Of a DNA stretch of 53,747 nt, positions 44,830 through 53,747 are shown one piece after another (within the stretch, counting starts at the first letter, position 1; each line of letters starts with the position of its first letter). The notes beneath the pieces were generated by a model. That model was not told the origin of the DNA. It ran no database searches and saw nothing but the letters and a program-made list of their open reading frames with translations. The position numbers and the translations under genes were made by a program. Source of the DNA: Clostridia bacterium (GTDB taxonomy: Bacteria; Bacillota; Clostridia; Acetivibrionales; JAFADI01); the NCBI GenBank assembly GCA_026418695.1, contig JAOAAU010000129.1, forward strand, positions 1 through 53,747. The letters are read 5' to 3'.

Positions 44830-46302
44830 TTACTTGTTAATTATCTTCAAGAACCGGTCATAGGCATCATTCCAGCGTTCGCTGTCCACAGGAAGGTATT
44901 CCTGTGTCGGGAAGGATCTTTTGATCATTGCTCTTGCCTGACTTAGGCTGGATACTTCCCCCAACGCAAGGAGCTGCGTTGACAGGTTACCGATTGCCGT
45001 TGCTTCAATAGGACCAGTAATCACCGGTTTTCCAATTGAGTTGGCGGTAAATTGGTTGAGCATAATGTTTTTAGTTCCACCACCTACAATGTGAAGTACC
45101 GGGATTGAAAAACCTGCGATTTGCTCCAGCCCCTCAAAAATCATTCGATATTTAAGTGCGAGGCTTTCCATCACACAACGTACGATTCCTCCTTTGCTTG
45201 CAGGAATCTTCTGATTGGTCCGAATACAGTACTGCGCAACTTTATCCGGCATTTTACCTGGCCCATAGAACATATCATCATCCGGGTCTATGAATGCTGC
45301 AAGAGACTCTGCGGCTGTAGCCTGCGCTTCCAGCTCATCAAATGAGAGAGGTTCACCTTCCTTATCCCATGCGCGCTTACATTCCTGGTATATCCATAGA
45401 CCCATAATGTTCTTTAACAGCCTCGTAGTTTTATAAATTCCGCCTTCATTGGTATAATTCAGACTGTAGGTCGTGTCATTGATTACAGGAGCAGGAAGTT
45501 CCATCCCCATCAAGGACCATGTCCCACTGCTGAGGTAAGCATATTTTCCTTCTATAACAGGTACTGAAACAACAGCGCTTCCAGTATCATGTTCTGCAAC
45601 AGCAATTACGGGTACGGATTGTATATTGAGTTCATCTTGAATTGATTGAGTCACGTGACCAACAATGGATCCGGTTCCAATCACTTCTGTGAGAATGCTG
45701 ATTGGTATTTCTAACTTTGTCAGCAAGTCTTTTGCCCATCCGCCAGTTCTCGGATCTATCATTTGTGATGTACTCGCAATGGTGAACTCGCTTGCTTTAA
45801 CTCCTGTCAGGAAATAATTAAGCAAGTCAGGAATAAACAGCATCGTGGATGCCTTTTCCAGGATCGGTGAATTATTCAGCTTCATTGCCAGGAGTTGATA
45901 AAGTGTATTAAATTTTAAGAATTGAATTCCTGTTTGTTCATAGATTTCTCTTTTAGGTACTCTTTTACATGCTTCCTCGATCATTCCATCGGTTCTGCTA
46001 TCCCTATAGTGTGTAGGTATTCCAAGAAGTTCACCTTTCGAGTCCAGAAGTCCAAAATCAACTCCCCAGGTATCGATACCAATGCTGGCAAAGTCTCCAT
46101 GTCCACCTTTTACACATTTGATCATACCTTGCTTCATTTCATGATATAACCGTAAAATATCCCAGTAGAAACCACTATTCAACATGACCGGATCATTGGA
46201 AAACCGGTGGATTTCCTCAAGGTGAAGCTTGTCACCGTCGAAACGGCCCAATATTCCTCTGCCACTGCTGGCGCCATAGTCGAAAGCCAGTAGCTTTAGC
46301 AT
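44830..46302 (-). CDS. rhaB: Rhamnulokinase
   Basis: A 490-residue FGGY-family kinase that phosphorylates L-rhamnulose to rhamnulose-1-phosphate. RhaB-type motifs: AFDYGASSGRGILG (6-19), FYWDILRLY, GIDTWGVDFGL, AEHDTGSAVVSVP, SSGTWSLMG and IVGGGTKN. It is first in the rhaB-rhaA-aldolase operon. ATG 46302 follows AAAAGGGGGATG. The operator motif at 46339-46356 lies just upstream, close to where a promoter should be. Confidence 0.97.
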   Translation of the reverse strand: MLKLLAFDYGASSGRGILGRFDGDKLHLEEIHRFSNDPVMLNSGFYWDILRLYHEMKQGMIKCVKGGHGDFASIGIDTWGVDFGLLDSKGELLGIPTHYRDSRTDGMIEEACKRVPKREIYEQTGIQFLKFNTLYQLLAMKLNNSPILEKASTMLFIPDLLNYFLTGVKASEFTIASTSQMIDPRTGGWAKDLLTKLEIPISILTEVIGTGSIVGHVTQSIQDELNIQSVPVIAVAEHDTGSAVVSVPVIEGKYAYLSSGTWSLMGMELPAPVINDTTYSLNYTNEGGIYKTTRLLKNIMGLWIYQECKRAWDKEGEPLSFDELEAQATAAESLAAFIDPDDDMFYGPGKMPDKVAQYCIRTNQKIPASKGGIVRCVMESLALKYRMIFEGLEQIAGFSIPVLHIVGGGTKNIMLNQFTANSIGKPVITGPIEATAIGNLSTQLLALGEVSSLSQARAMIKRSFPTQEYLPVDSERWNDAYDRFLKIINK

Positions 46303-46338
46303 CTTGCATCCCCCTTTTCTTCACTTTTTTATGAATCT

Positions 46339-46356
46339 ACACAAAAGAACACATAA
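46339..46356 (-). promoter_or_regulatory. Rhamnose-regulon operator, rhaB copy
   Basis: ACACAAAAGAACACATAA on the plus strand. Its reverse complement TTATGTGTTCTTTTGTGT shares the core GTTCTTTTGTGT with the transporter site, 37-54 bases upstream of the rhaB start, where a bound repressor would block transcription. Confidence 0.6.
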
Positions 46357-46399
46357 GTCTTACAAAAATTGAACATGTTTTAAATTCACCGTTAAAGCG

Positions 46400-46579
46400 A
46401 AAAAAATTTATATGGAGAAAGTAATTGGTAGAAGAAATCTTCACTTGACCCAAAAGGAATACCCCTGAGAAAAGTGCTGTGAGACATAACCAAAAAACAT
46501 TTCCCCCGTACAGCAGCTTTTTGATGCTATTGAATATTTTTGGAGGCAATTACTTTCTTCCTGCTTATAAACTCTTTTT
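46400..46579 (+). repeat. Structured ~180-nt repeat, copy B
   Basis: Same element as copy A, in the same orientation. Terminal stem GGAGAAAGTAATTG pairs with CAATTACTTTCTTCC (one bulge), while the outer ATTTATA pairs with TATAAA. The core GAAATCTTCACTTG and CCCCCGTACAGCA (46503-46515) is identical to copy C and nearly so to A. It lies between rhaB and the AraC gene. With copy C it brackets the AraC gene as an inverted pair. Confidence 0.85.
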
Positions 46580-46698
46580 CGTTCCCCTTATAGACTTATT
46601 CTAGCGCAACGCCTTTAGATTTTCTTTGGTATATGTTATTCTGTTATTGGGTTTTATTATTATTGGGATTTATTACAGGGATATTGAGGGTGAAAACA

Positions 46699-47595
46699 AT
46701 GGATCATCGGCAGGTTCCTTTATTAAAAGGCGATTCAATCTTTAGAAAAAATGAACTTGTCTACGTCAACAAGTCCAGTGAAGAATTGCAGGAATATATG
46801 GATTTCATGCACCGCCATGATTTCATCGAGATTGTTTATGTGATTTCCGGCAGCGGCAAGCATATTGTGGGCAGCAGTGAATACGAGATTTGCCGCGGAG
46901 ATTTATTTATCATAAACTATGATGTCCCCCATGGCTTCTTCCCTATTGAAAAGGGGAAGAATGAACCCGTTGTATTCAACTGCGTGTTTATGCCCAAGTT
47001 TCTGGATGCTTCTCTTTTCAGCAGCATTCATTTTCAGGACATTACTTCTTCTTTCCTTTTTAAATCCCTGTTTCCGGATAATTACACTCCCGGCCCGGAT
47101 CTAAGGCTAAGCGGGGCTGAGTTTAAGGAAATCGGAGACCTGTTTTCAAAAATGCATCAGGAATACAAGCTGATGCAGAAAGGCTATATTGACATCATCC
47201 GAGCCTATCTGATTGAACTGATTGTAAAAATCTTCAGATATATCGATCAGGATTCCAAAAGGACAGTTTCTTCAAAAAGCCAGGAACTTGTCAACCAGGC
47301 CATCGATTATCTCAAGCAGCATTATCATACTGAAATCCGCCTGGAAGACGTCGCAATGAAAACCTTCATCAGCAAAAATTATTTCAGCAAACTCTTCAAG
47401 GAAGTCACAGGCATCAACTTCAGCGATTATGTACAGAAGCTCCGTATTGACGAAGCCTGCAATCTGCTGAGGAACTCAGACATGAAGGTCGTAGACATCG
47501 CATCCCATACCGGCTTTAATGATCTGAAATTCTTTTATGAAGTATTTAAAAAAATCACCGGGAAAACACCCGGTGATTATAGAAAATCTATATAA
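46699..47595 (+). CDS. AraC-family transcriptional regulator, flanked by inverted structured repeats
   Basis: A 298-residue AraC regulator. ATG 46699 (GAGGGTGAAAACA before it) is preferred over an earlier hydrophobic in-frame extension. The N-terminal cupin sensor has MHRHDFIEIVYVISGSGKH and GDLFIINYDVPHGF; the C-terminal HTH pair (~200-298) has TFISKNYFSKLFKEVTG and IASHTGFNDLKFFYEVFKKITG. It is divergent from rhaB and a likely activator of the rhamnose genes. Copies B and C of the structured repeat lie on its two sides in opposite orientation. Confidence 0.92.
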   Translation: MDHRQVPLLKGDSIFRKNELVYVNKSSEELQEYMDFMHRHDFIEIVYVISGSGKHIVGSSEYEICRGDLFIINYDVPHGFFPIEKGKNEPVVFNCVFMPKFLDASLFSSIHFQDITSSFLFKSLFPDNYTPGPDLRLSGAEFKEIGDLFSKMHQEYKLMQKGYIDIIRAYLIELIVKIFRYIDQDSKRTVSSKSQELVNQAIDYLKQHYHTEIRLEDVAMKTFISKNYFSKLFKEVTGINFSDYVQKLRIDEACNLLRNSDMKVVDIASHTGFNDLKFFYEVFKKITGKTPGDYRKSI

Positions 47596-47613
47596 TATTG
47601 CTTCTATCTAGGA

Positions 47614-47800
47614 AGTGAGAAAGAATTTTCAGGCATAGGGAAAGCTATTGTCTTCAAAAATCTTCAATAGATCGAAAAGTTGCTGTACGGGGGAAACGTC
47701 TCTACAGAATGTCTCACAGCACTTTTCTCAGATGTATTCCTTTTGGGTCAAGTGAAGATTTCCTCTTCCAATAGCTTTTCCCATGAAAATTCTTTTCACT
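47614..47800 (-). repeat. Structured ~185-nt repeat, copy C (inverted)
   Basis: The same element on the minus strand. AAGTGAAAAGAATTTTC and its near-complement at the other end make the outer stem, then GGGAAAAGCTATTG pairs with CAATAGCTTTCCC. These stem bases differ from A and B but still pair. The core (plus-strand TGCTGTACGGGGG at 47681-47693) is conserved. It lies between the convergent AraC and GH51 genes, where it could also act as a terminator. Confidence 0.85.
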
Positions 47801-47826
47801 TTGAATATAATATTCGGACTCACATT

Positions 47827-49376
<1,550 letters not shown>

Positions 49377-49611
49377 CAATAATAAACCGAACCTTTATGA
49401 TTGTCAATATGCTTAAATCAAGTTGACTAAAGATATATACCGACCGAGCTTCTGACTATTTTTCTTTTTAGCGCTTCGATCTTCAATCGAGCACTCAAAA
49501 ACATATAATCAATTTACAAATGTATTAATTCATGGCATAATAGAAGCAACCGTCAGCATCCTATTGGTTCTTCCATATGGAACGCTGTGATTAATACCGG
49601 ACAGGTGATTT

Positions 49612-50514
49612 ATGATCATTGATACTTCAGAGAAATGGCTTCCTATATTCGAAGCTCTTGCAAGCAATGTACGACTGAAAATCATTCATTTACTGGCCCA
49701 AAAGCCCATGAATATTAAAGACCTGGCCAAAGAGCTGGGGCTTAGCAGCGCTATTCTCACGATGCATATCCGCAAACTGGAGGAAGCCGGGATCATTTCT
49801 TCAAAAAGAGTCCATACAAACGGAGCTTTATACAAGATTTGTTCTCTGGCCATGGATCATCTTGAGATTGAGTTTCCCAAGAAGAACGAATCGAATCTGA
49901 AGGTGCATGAGTTTTCTCTTCCTATCGGACACTATACCGACTTTAGTGTGCTGCCTACCTGCGGATTGGCTACAACTGAAAAAATCATCGGTTACTATGA
50001 CGATCCGAGATACTTTCTAGATCCCGAAAGGGTGAATTCAGGGATCCTTTGGTTCACCAAAGGATTCTTGGAGTACAAGATACCCAACCATCTGCTGTCC
50101 ATACAGAATCCCGTTGCTTTGGAAATCTCCCTGGAACTTGGATCCGAAGCACCCGGTGTTAATAACAACTGGCCTTCAGACATTTCATTCTTTCTTAATG
50201 GCATCAACCTCGGCCAGTGGACAAGTCCCGGAGACTTTGGCGGAGTCAGAGGCAAATTCACTCCCGAGTGGTGGAGCCTGGGCGTCGGGCAATTTGGGTT
50301 ATTAAAGGTCATAAGGATTGATGATACCGGTTCCTATATTGATGGACAGAAAATCTCGGATACGACTCTGGGTCAGGTAAACATCCGCCAGAAGCAGTGG
50401 ATATACCGGATCGCCGTACTGGAGGAATCAGAACATCCCGGAGGTGTGACCCTTTTCGGCACCGGCTTTGGAAACTATAATCAGGATATCGTTTTCAGAC
50501 TTTATTATACGTAG
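49612..50514 (+). CDS. ArsR-type HTH regulator with a ~200-residue C-terminal domain
   Basis: A 300-residue protein. Residues ~8-85 are an ArsR-like winged helix (LASNVRLKIIHLLAQKPMNIKDLAKELGLS...). ArsR repressors usually end near 100-120 residues, but here ~200 more follow, with alternating hydrophobic beta-strand pattern and Trp/Gly-rich segments (SFFLNGINLGQWTSPGDFGG, EWWSLGVGQFG). This could be a carbohydrate-sensing jelly-roll; no metal-binding Cys cluster is seen. It is divergent from GH51 and followed by a terminator. A sugar-responsive control of GH51 is inference. Confidence 0.82.
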   Translation: MIIDTSEKWLPIFEALASNVRLKIIHLLAQKPMNIKDLAKELGLSSAILTMHIRKLEEAGIISSKRVHTNGALYKICSLAMDHLEIEFPKKNESNLKVHEFSLPIGHYTDFSVLPTCGLATTEKIIGYYDDPRYFLDPERVNSGILWFTKGFLEYKIPNHLLSIQNPVALEISLELGSEAPGVNNNWPSDISFFLNGINLGQWTSPGDFGGVRGKFTPEWWSLGVGQFGLLKVIRIDDTGSYIDGQKISDTTLGQVNIRQKQWIYRIAVLEESEHPGGVTLFGTGFGNYNQDIVFRLYYT

Positions 50515-50541
50515 GAAGTAAAGCTGCTTTTATAAAAGTAT

Positions 50542-50580
50542 AGGCTATTGAGGTAACAGTTTTTTTGTACCCAATAGCCT
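50542..50580. terminator. Bidirectional hairpin between ArsR-type and TIM-barrel genes
   Basis: AGGCTATTG (50542-50550) pairs with CAATAGCCT (50572-50580), with inner GGTA/TACC. The loop itself holds a T7 run. It separates convergent genes and probably ends both transcripts. Confidence 0.75.
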
Positions 50581-50628
50581 GATTCAAACTCTCAAAATGT
50601 ATTGAAAGTATTGCTCATAAATTTCAAA

Positions 50629-51489
50629 CTATACCGATTCAGTCTGGTTCCCGCAAGTTTTACCGTAAACACTTTGAAGAAACTCCATATCCTCTTTCAC
50701 CGTTTCCGGATTCGCTTCCTCAATCAGCATATTCATATGCGGCTTTTGAGATTGGAGAAGTCTCATGACCGTTTCATAATCAAAAAGTCCTTTTCCGATT
50801 GCTGCTGCCTTTTTCTTTCCTTGTTCTATTGTGAAATCTTTGATATGAACTGCTACGATTCTATCCCCAAACAATTCAAAGCACTCCTCAATGATTTTCT
50901 TCTGGTTATGATAATTATCCGGAGAAAGAAGATTTACGGGGTCAAACACGACCTGCAGGTTGCTTGAACCGATGGTATCCAGAAGCCTTTTCATCCTTGC
51001 TGGATTATGAATGACATGGGTTGTTACACCTTCAATCCCTACAAACACACCAAACCTCTCAGCTTCCTTCACCATTTCCGAGACGCTCTCACATAATGTC
51101 ACAAAAGCTTCTTCTCCATGATTCCACGGGTTGAAGGACCAATCAGAATTGAATGATCCGGTTTCTGTTGCAATTACACTGCAGCCCAAATCCCGCGCAT
51201 AGCGGATATGTTCCTTAAATCTTTCGATCTGACTTTTCCGTGCCGTCACATCCGGATCCACGAGATTAATATAGCACCCTAAAACAGCAATTTGAACATT
51301 CCTTCTGCGAAATGCTTCTCCGATTGTATAGGCAAATCCCGGGTTCAGCCTTCCATCGATTTCATCTATTCCTTCAATCGCTTTCATCAGGGCTAACTGA
51401 ATACATGAAAGTTTTTTCTCTGCGATTCTGTCCGCAAGCAGCTCCACAGGTAATTTCCCAAAATCGTGGGCTCTTACACCAATCCTCAT
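50629..51489 (-). CDS. Sugar phosphate isomerase/epimerase (xylose isomerase-like TIM barrel)
   Basis: A 286-residue AP-endonuclease-2/xylose-isomerase-like TIM barrel. ATG 51489 follows AGGGAG; the frame opens three codons earlier. Metal-ligand positions are visible in IATETGSFN, VGIEGVTTHV, VVFDPVNLL, AVHIKDF and MLIEEAN. Members isomerise or epimerise sugars or inosose-type keto sugars. It starts about 39 bp after the GH112 gene in the same direction, so it is co-transcribed. A role on a rhamnose or galactose derivative is likely but unproven. Confidence 0.85.
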   Translation of the reverse strand: MRIGVRAHDFGKLPVELLADRIAEKKLSCIQLALMKAIEGIDEIDGRLNPGFAYTIGEAFRRRNVQIAVLGCYINLVDPDVTARKSQIERFKEHIRYARDLGCSVIATETGSFNSDWSFNPWNHGEEAFVTLCESVSEMVKEAERFGVFVGIEGVTTHVIHNPARMKRLLDTIGSSNLQVVFDPVNLLSPDNYHNQKKIIEECFELFGDRIVAVHIKDFTIEQGKKKAAAIGKGLFDYETVMRLLQSQKPHMNMLIEEANPETVKEDMEFLQSVYGKTCGNQTESV

Positions 51490-51527
51490 GATGCACACTC
51501 CCTTATCTTCTTTAAAATCTCAAATGG

Positions 51528-53723
51528 TTATTCCATGTCCATGACCCAGATGCCATAAGGCTCCAGAGTTACCTCGATCGGAGTGTTTGAAGCATTATAT
51601 ACGCTTGTTTGCTCTATCCGGCCCCCATTATTGATTACGACCAGCTTCTTGCTCTTTGGAAAATAGGCGCACTCCGTACGGAGATTACTGCAGTTCCAGC
51701 GGTAAAAATCGTCTTCGCAAGCTGCTGCCCAAAAGATTGCACGATGCAGCATCCTTGTATTTTCAGCAGAGAATCGATAGCCTGAAAGGTAAACGGACCG
51801 CCCTTTTCCAAAGCTGTGAACAGCAAGACTTGGTGAACCGTCTCTATCCGACAGCACCTTCGTATCATTTCCTGTGATAAAGATGCGGTCAACATCTTTG
51901 CCGAAGTCCGGTTCTCCTTCTATATCCTCCAGAATAAAGTGCTTTACGGTATCCTTTTTGTAGGAATACTTCATCTTACAAATCGTAAGACCAATTTCCC
52001 TATCGACACCCATGACATGAGACAGTTGGAAGTATTGGCTGCTGTGCTTTGAAGCAGTTGGCTCTCCCGCCCCAATAAATCCACCTCCTTGAGCGACCCA
52101 GGCAGAGATTATTTCTATCAATTGCGGATTCTGCCAATACTCTCCGCCGCTCCATGCGCTGTCCAGTCCTCCTGCATTCAGGATTACTTTAACATCCTGA
52201 GGAATCCCCTTTTCCAGTATATCTTCAAAGGATATAAATTCCACCTCAACAGGCAAGCCTGCAAGAGACTCCAACAGGTTGATGAGTTCCAGTTCCGGAT
52301 GCTCGTGCAAATGGCCGCTGCATATCCATGAACGCAGCTTTCCCCAAGCAGTTAATACAGCAATCTTACAGGGAGCAACATAGGGTTTATCCTCCTGATG
52401 GAAGCTTTTCAGCATCCTGAATTCCTCAGCCAGTCCAGCGATATAGTCCACAAAATCAGGGAACCCTTGTACCAAATGAAGGTATCCCCCAAGCCCGATT
52501 CTGTCAACAGATGCCCGGAGTAATGCACGGCGGATATTGACCCAAAACTTCTTGGCATCCAGCGTTGGGTTCCCACCCTCCAGGAAGGTTGGTTCTCCAT
52601 TCAGACCCGTAGGAAACAAGTACGGATGCAGACGCAGTTCATGCGCATCAACGCCATTCACTCCCGCACAAAGTCTGGCTTCAAATGCATTAAAGACACA
52701 TTTGATAATCCCGTCAAAGTTAAAATCCTTAAACCTTTCACCGTAGGGTTCCACACCGATCCAATGATCATCATAAAATACATAGGCCTTTTTCCCGTAT
52801 TGATGAACCAGATCAATGCATTTTCTACCGAAGGAAACCACAAAACTGTTGACAAAATCCATCCAATCCCTATACCTTTGAGTCGGAACGTTGTGGGTAG
52901 CATTATAGCGGCCCTGGTTCACAAAGTCCTCAGAGGTTAAACGGTAACCGTAAGCTTTTTCAAACTCTTTTAACGCCAAAGGGTTCACTGCAAAATCATA
53001 GGAGCCCCAGTCTGAATATACAAACCTCAAATTAGGGTGATCCCCCCAGAACCAGCAGAAGTTGTAGAACATGGAAGTAAACCGTACAACATTGGTCTGC
53101 GGATGTTCCTGAAGCCATTTCTCAAAATGTTCCAGTATATGCGCCTGGGTTTCCGGATATCTGGGTTCCACCGCCATAAGGTGTTCCTTATCCCCCCAGT
53201 TGTTGGTGATATGATTGTACATGGATATTTCTTCCCATATTCTGCTTACTAGGAAGTTCGCCGTATAGTTGTGCCATGGATCCGCTTTCAGAATAGTAAC
53301 CGTTCCCTTTTTGGAATCAAAATTCCATTGGGAAGCCGGAATTTCCATACCGGTGGTCCTGTCAAAAACCTGCCACCATTCCTTAGGATCATCCTTTGTG
53401 TTAATTACAAACTGTTCTTTGAAAAAACCATCGAGCAAATGAATCGTTACTGTATTCTCTAGAGCAGTAACAGGAAAGCTCATAAGATAATTCTGCTGCA
53501 GCTTATCCATGTTTTCCTTTGCCCACTGATTATCTGCTCTTACCAGACAGCAGGTAGAATATATATCATAGCCTGAAGAAGTGATTTCATCGGACAGCTG
53601 AGTTCCATCACTGTCACGGATCACATCTGCTCCCCATTTTTTTGCAAGTTCAAGTGTCAATTTTTCATAACCGGCTTCACCAGGGAGCGTGAAGCATCCC
53701 TTTCCGTACAAACCCTGATTCAT
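51528..53723 (-). CDS. GH112 phosphorylase, probable D-galactosyl-beta-1,4-L-rhamnose phosphorylase
   Basis: A 731-residue protein, the size of GH112 enzymes. It opens FTLPGEAGYEKLTLELAKKW and RDSDGTQLS, the family N-terminus, and has YDDHWIGVEPYG (general-acid Asp region), FEARLCAGVNGVDAHELRLHPYLFPTG and a late domain with GGFIGAGEPTA. GH112 members phosphorolyse galacto-N-biose/lacto-N-biose or galactosyl-1,4-rhamnose. The second specificity is known from a Clostridium phytofermentans enzyme, and the surrounding rhamnose locus favours it here: Gal-Rha + Pi to Gal-1-P + L-rhamnose. No signal peptide, so it is cytoplasmic. ATG 53723 follows GGAGTGATG. The promoter lies outside the window. Confidence 0.9.
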   Translation of the reverse strand: MNQGLYGKGCFTLPGEAGYEKLTLELAKKWGADVIRDSDGTQLSDEITSSGYDIYSTCCLVRADNQWAKENMDKLQQNYLMSFPVTALENTVTIHLLDGFFKEQFVINTKDDPKEWWQVFDRTTGMEIPASQWNFDSKKGTVTILKADPWHNYTANFLVSRIWEEISMYNHITNNWGDKEHLMAVEPRYPETQAHILEHFEKWLQEHPQTNVVRFTSMFYNFCWFWGDHPNLRFVYSDWGSYDFAVNPLALKEFEKAYGYRLTSEDFVNQGRYNATHNVPTQRYRDWMDFVNSFVVSFGRKCIDLVHQYGKKAYVFYDDHWIGVEPYGERFKDFNFDGIIKCVFNAFEARLCAGVNGVDAHELRLHPYLFPTGLNGEPTFLEGGNPTLDAKKFWVNIRRALLRASVDRIGLGGYLHLVQGFPDFVDYIAGLAEEFRMLKSFHQEDKPYVAPCKIAVLTAWGKLRSWICSGHLHEHPELELINLLESLAGLPVEVEFISFEDILEKGIPQDVKVILNAGGLDSAWSGGEYWQNPQLIEIISAWVAQGGGFIGAGEPTASKHSSQYFQLSHVMGVDREIGLTICKMKYSYKKDTVKHFILEDIEGEPDFGKDVDRIFITGNDTKVLSDRDGSPSLAVHSFGKGRSVYLSGYRFSAENTRMLHRAIFWAAACEDDFYRWNCSNLRTECAYFPKSKKLVVINNGGRIEQTSVYNASNTPIEVTLEPYGIWVMDME

Positions 53724-53747
53724 AACATCACTCCATGCACAAAATTT

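Noticed and set aside
46337-46549. 70-codon minus-strand frame inside copy B
   Set aside because: It overlaps the rhaB operator and the hairpin element, and is not conserved as a frame in copies A or C.
47614-47800. Copy C as a simple terminator for AraC and GH51
   Set aside because: The hairpin may stop transcription there, but copies A and B lie in same-strand and divergent gaps, so termination does not explain the family or its conserved core.

Overview
The window comes from an AT-rich, spore-forming anaerobic member of the Clostridia that uses plant polysaccharides. The evidence is a bona fide Spo0A, clostridial-style ribosome binding sites with GTG and TTG starts, and a large locus for rhamnose and pectin-derived sugars. 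The first 19 bases are the Nextera/Tn5 mosaic-end adapter, so the left edge is a library artefact.

Layout. (1) 0-3.1 kb: a truncated small regulator-like protein, ferritin, and an AsnB/AsnO-type asparagine synthetase with a Fur-like site in its promoter. (2) 3.4-10.9 kb: spo0A between two related PAS sensors, a multi-PAS histidine kinase without a receiver and a PAS-GAF protein without a kinase. The spo0A upstream region has a sigma-A promoter and two exact 0A boxes. (3) 11.2-22.7 kb, minus strand: a split transketolase, a 2-oxoacid/acyloin dehydrogenase complex (fused E1, E2, E3), lipA, lipB, a DeoR regulator and an SDR. (4) 22.9-28.7 kb: a MIF-type tautomerase, a sorbose-1-P-reductase-like and a sorbitol-6-P-dehydrogenase-like enzyme, a PHP protein, a DeoR regulator and rhamnose mutarotase. 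(5) 28.7-30.1 kb: an intact IS3/IS150-type element with a CAGA target duplication, inserted in the loop of the rhaM terminator. (6) 30.3-53.7 kb: rhamnose/RG-I catabolism, with a rhamnose-type ABC transporter, an orphan ABC ATPase, a DeoR regulator, an AraA/FucI-like isomerase, two class II aldolases, rhaA, rhaB, two AraC regulators, a GH51 arabinofuranosidase, an ArsR-type regulator, a TIM-barrel isomerase and a GH112 phosphorylase.

How it works together (inference). GH112 would phosphorolyse galactosyl-rhamnose inside the cell, giving Gal-1-P and L-rhamnose. RhaM, RhaA, RhaB and a class II aldolase would take rhamnose to DHAP and lactaldehyde. A shared motif (TGTTCKTTTGTGT) upstream of the transporter, the DeoR gene and rhaB marks a local regulon. 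The E1-E2-E3-LipA-LipB-transketolase block looks like a self-contained lipoylated TPP-dependent pathway whose substrate cannot be told from sequence.

The most unusual signal is non-coding: three ~180-nt copies of one structured element (13.2, 46.4 and 47.6 kb). Each has a long terminal stem whose two arms have changed together between copies, around a conserved core. Two copies bracket an AraC gene in opposite orientations. A separate GC-rich, highly structured candidate RNA lies between lipB and lipA.
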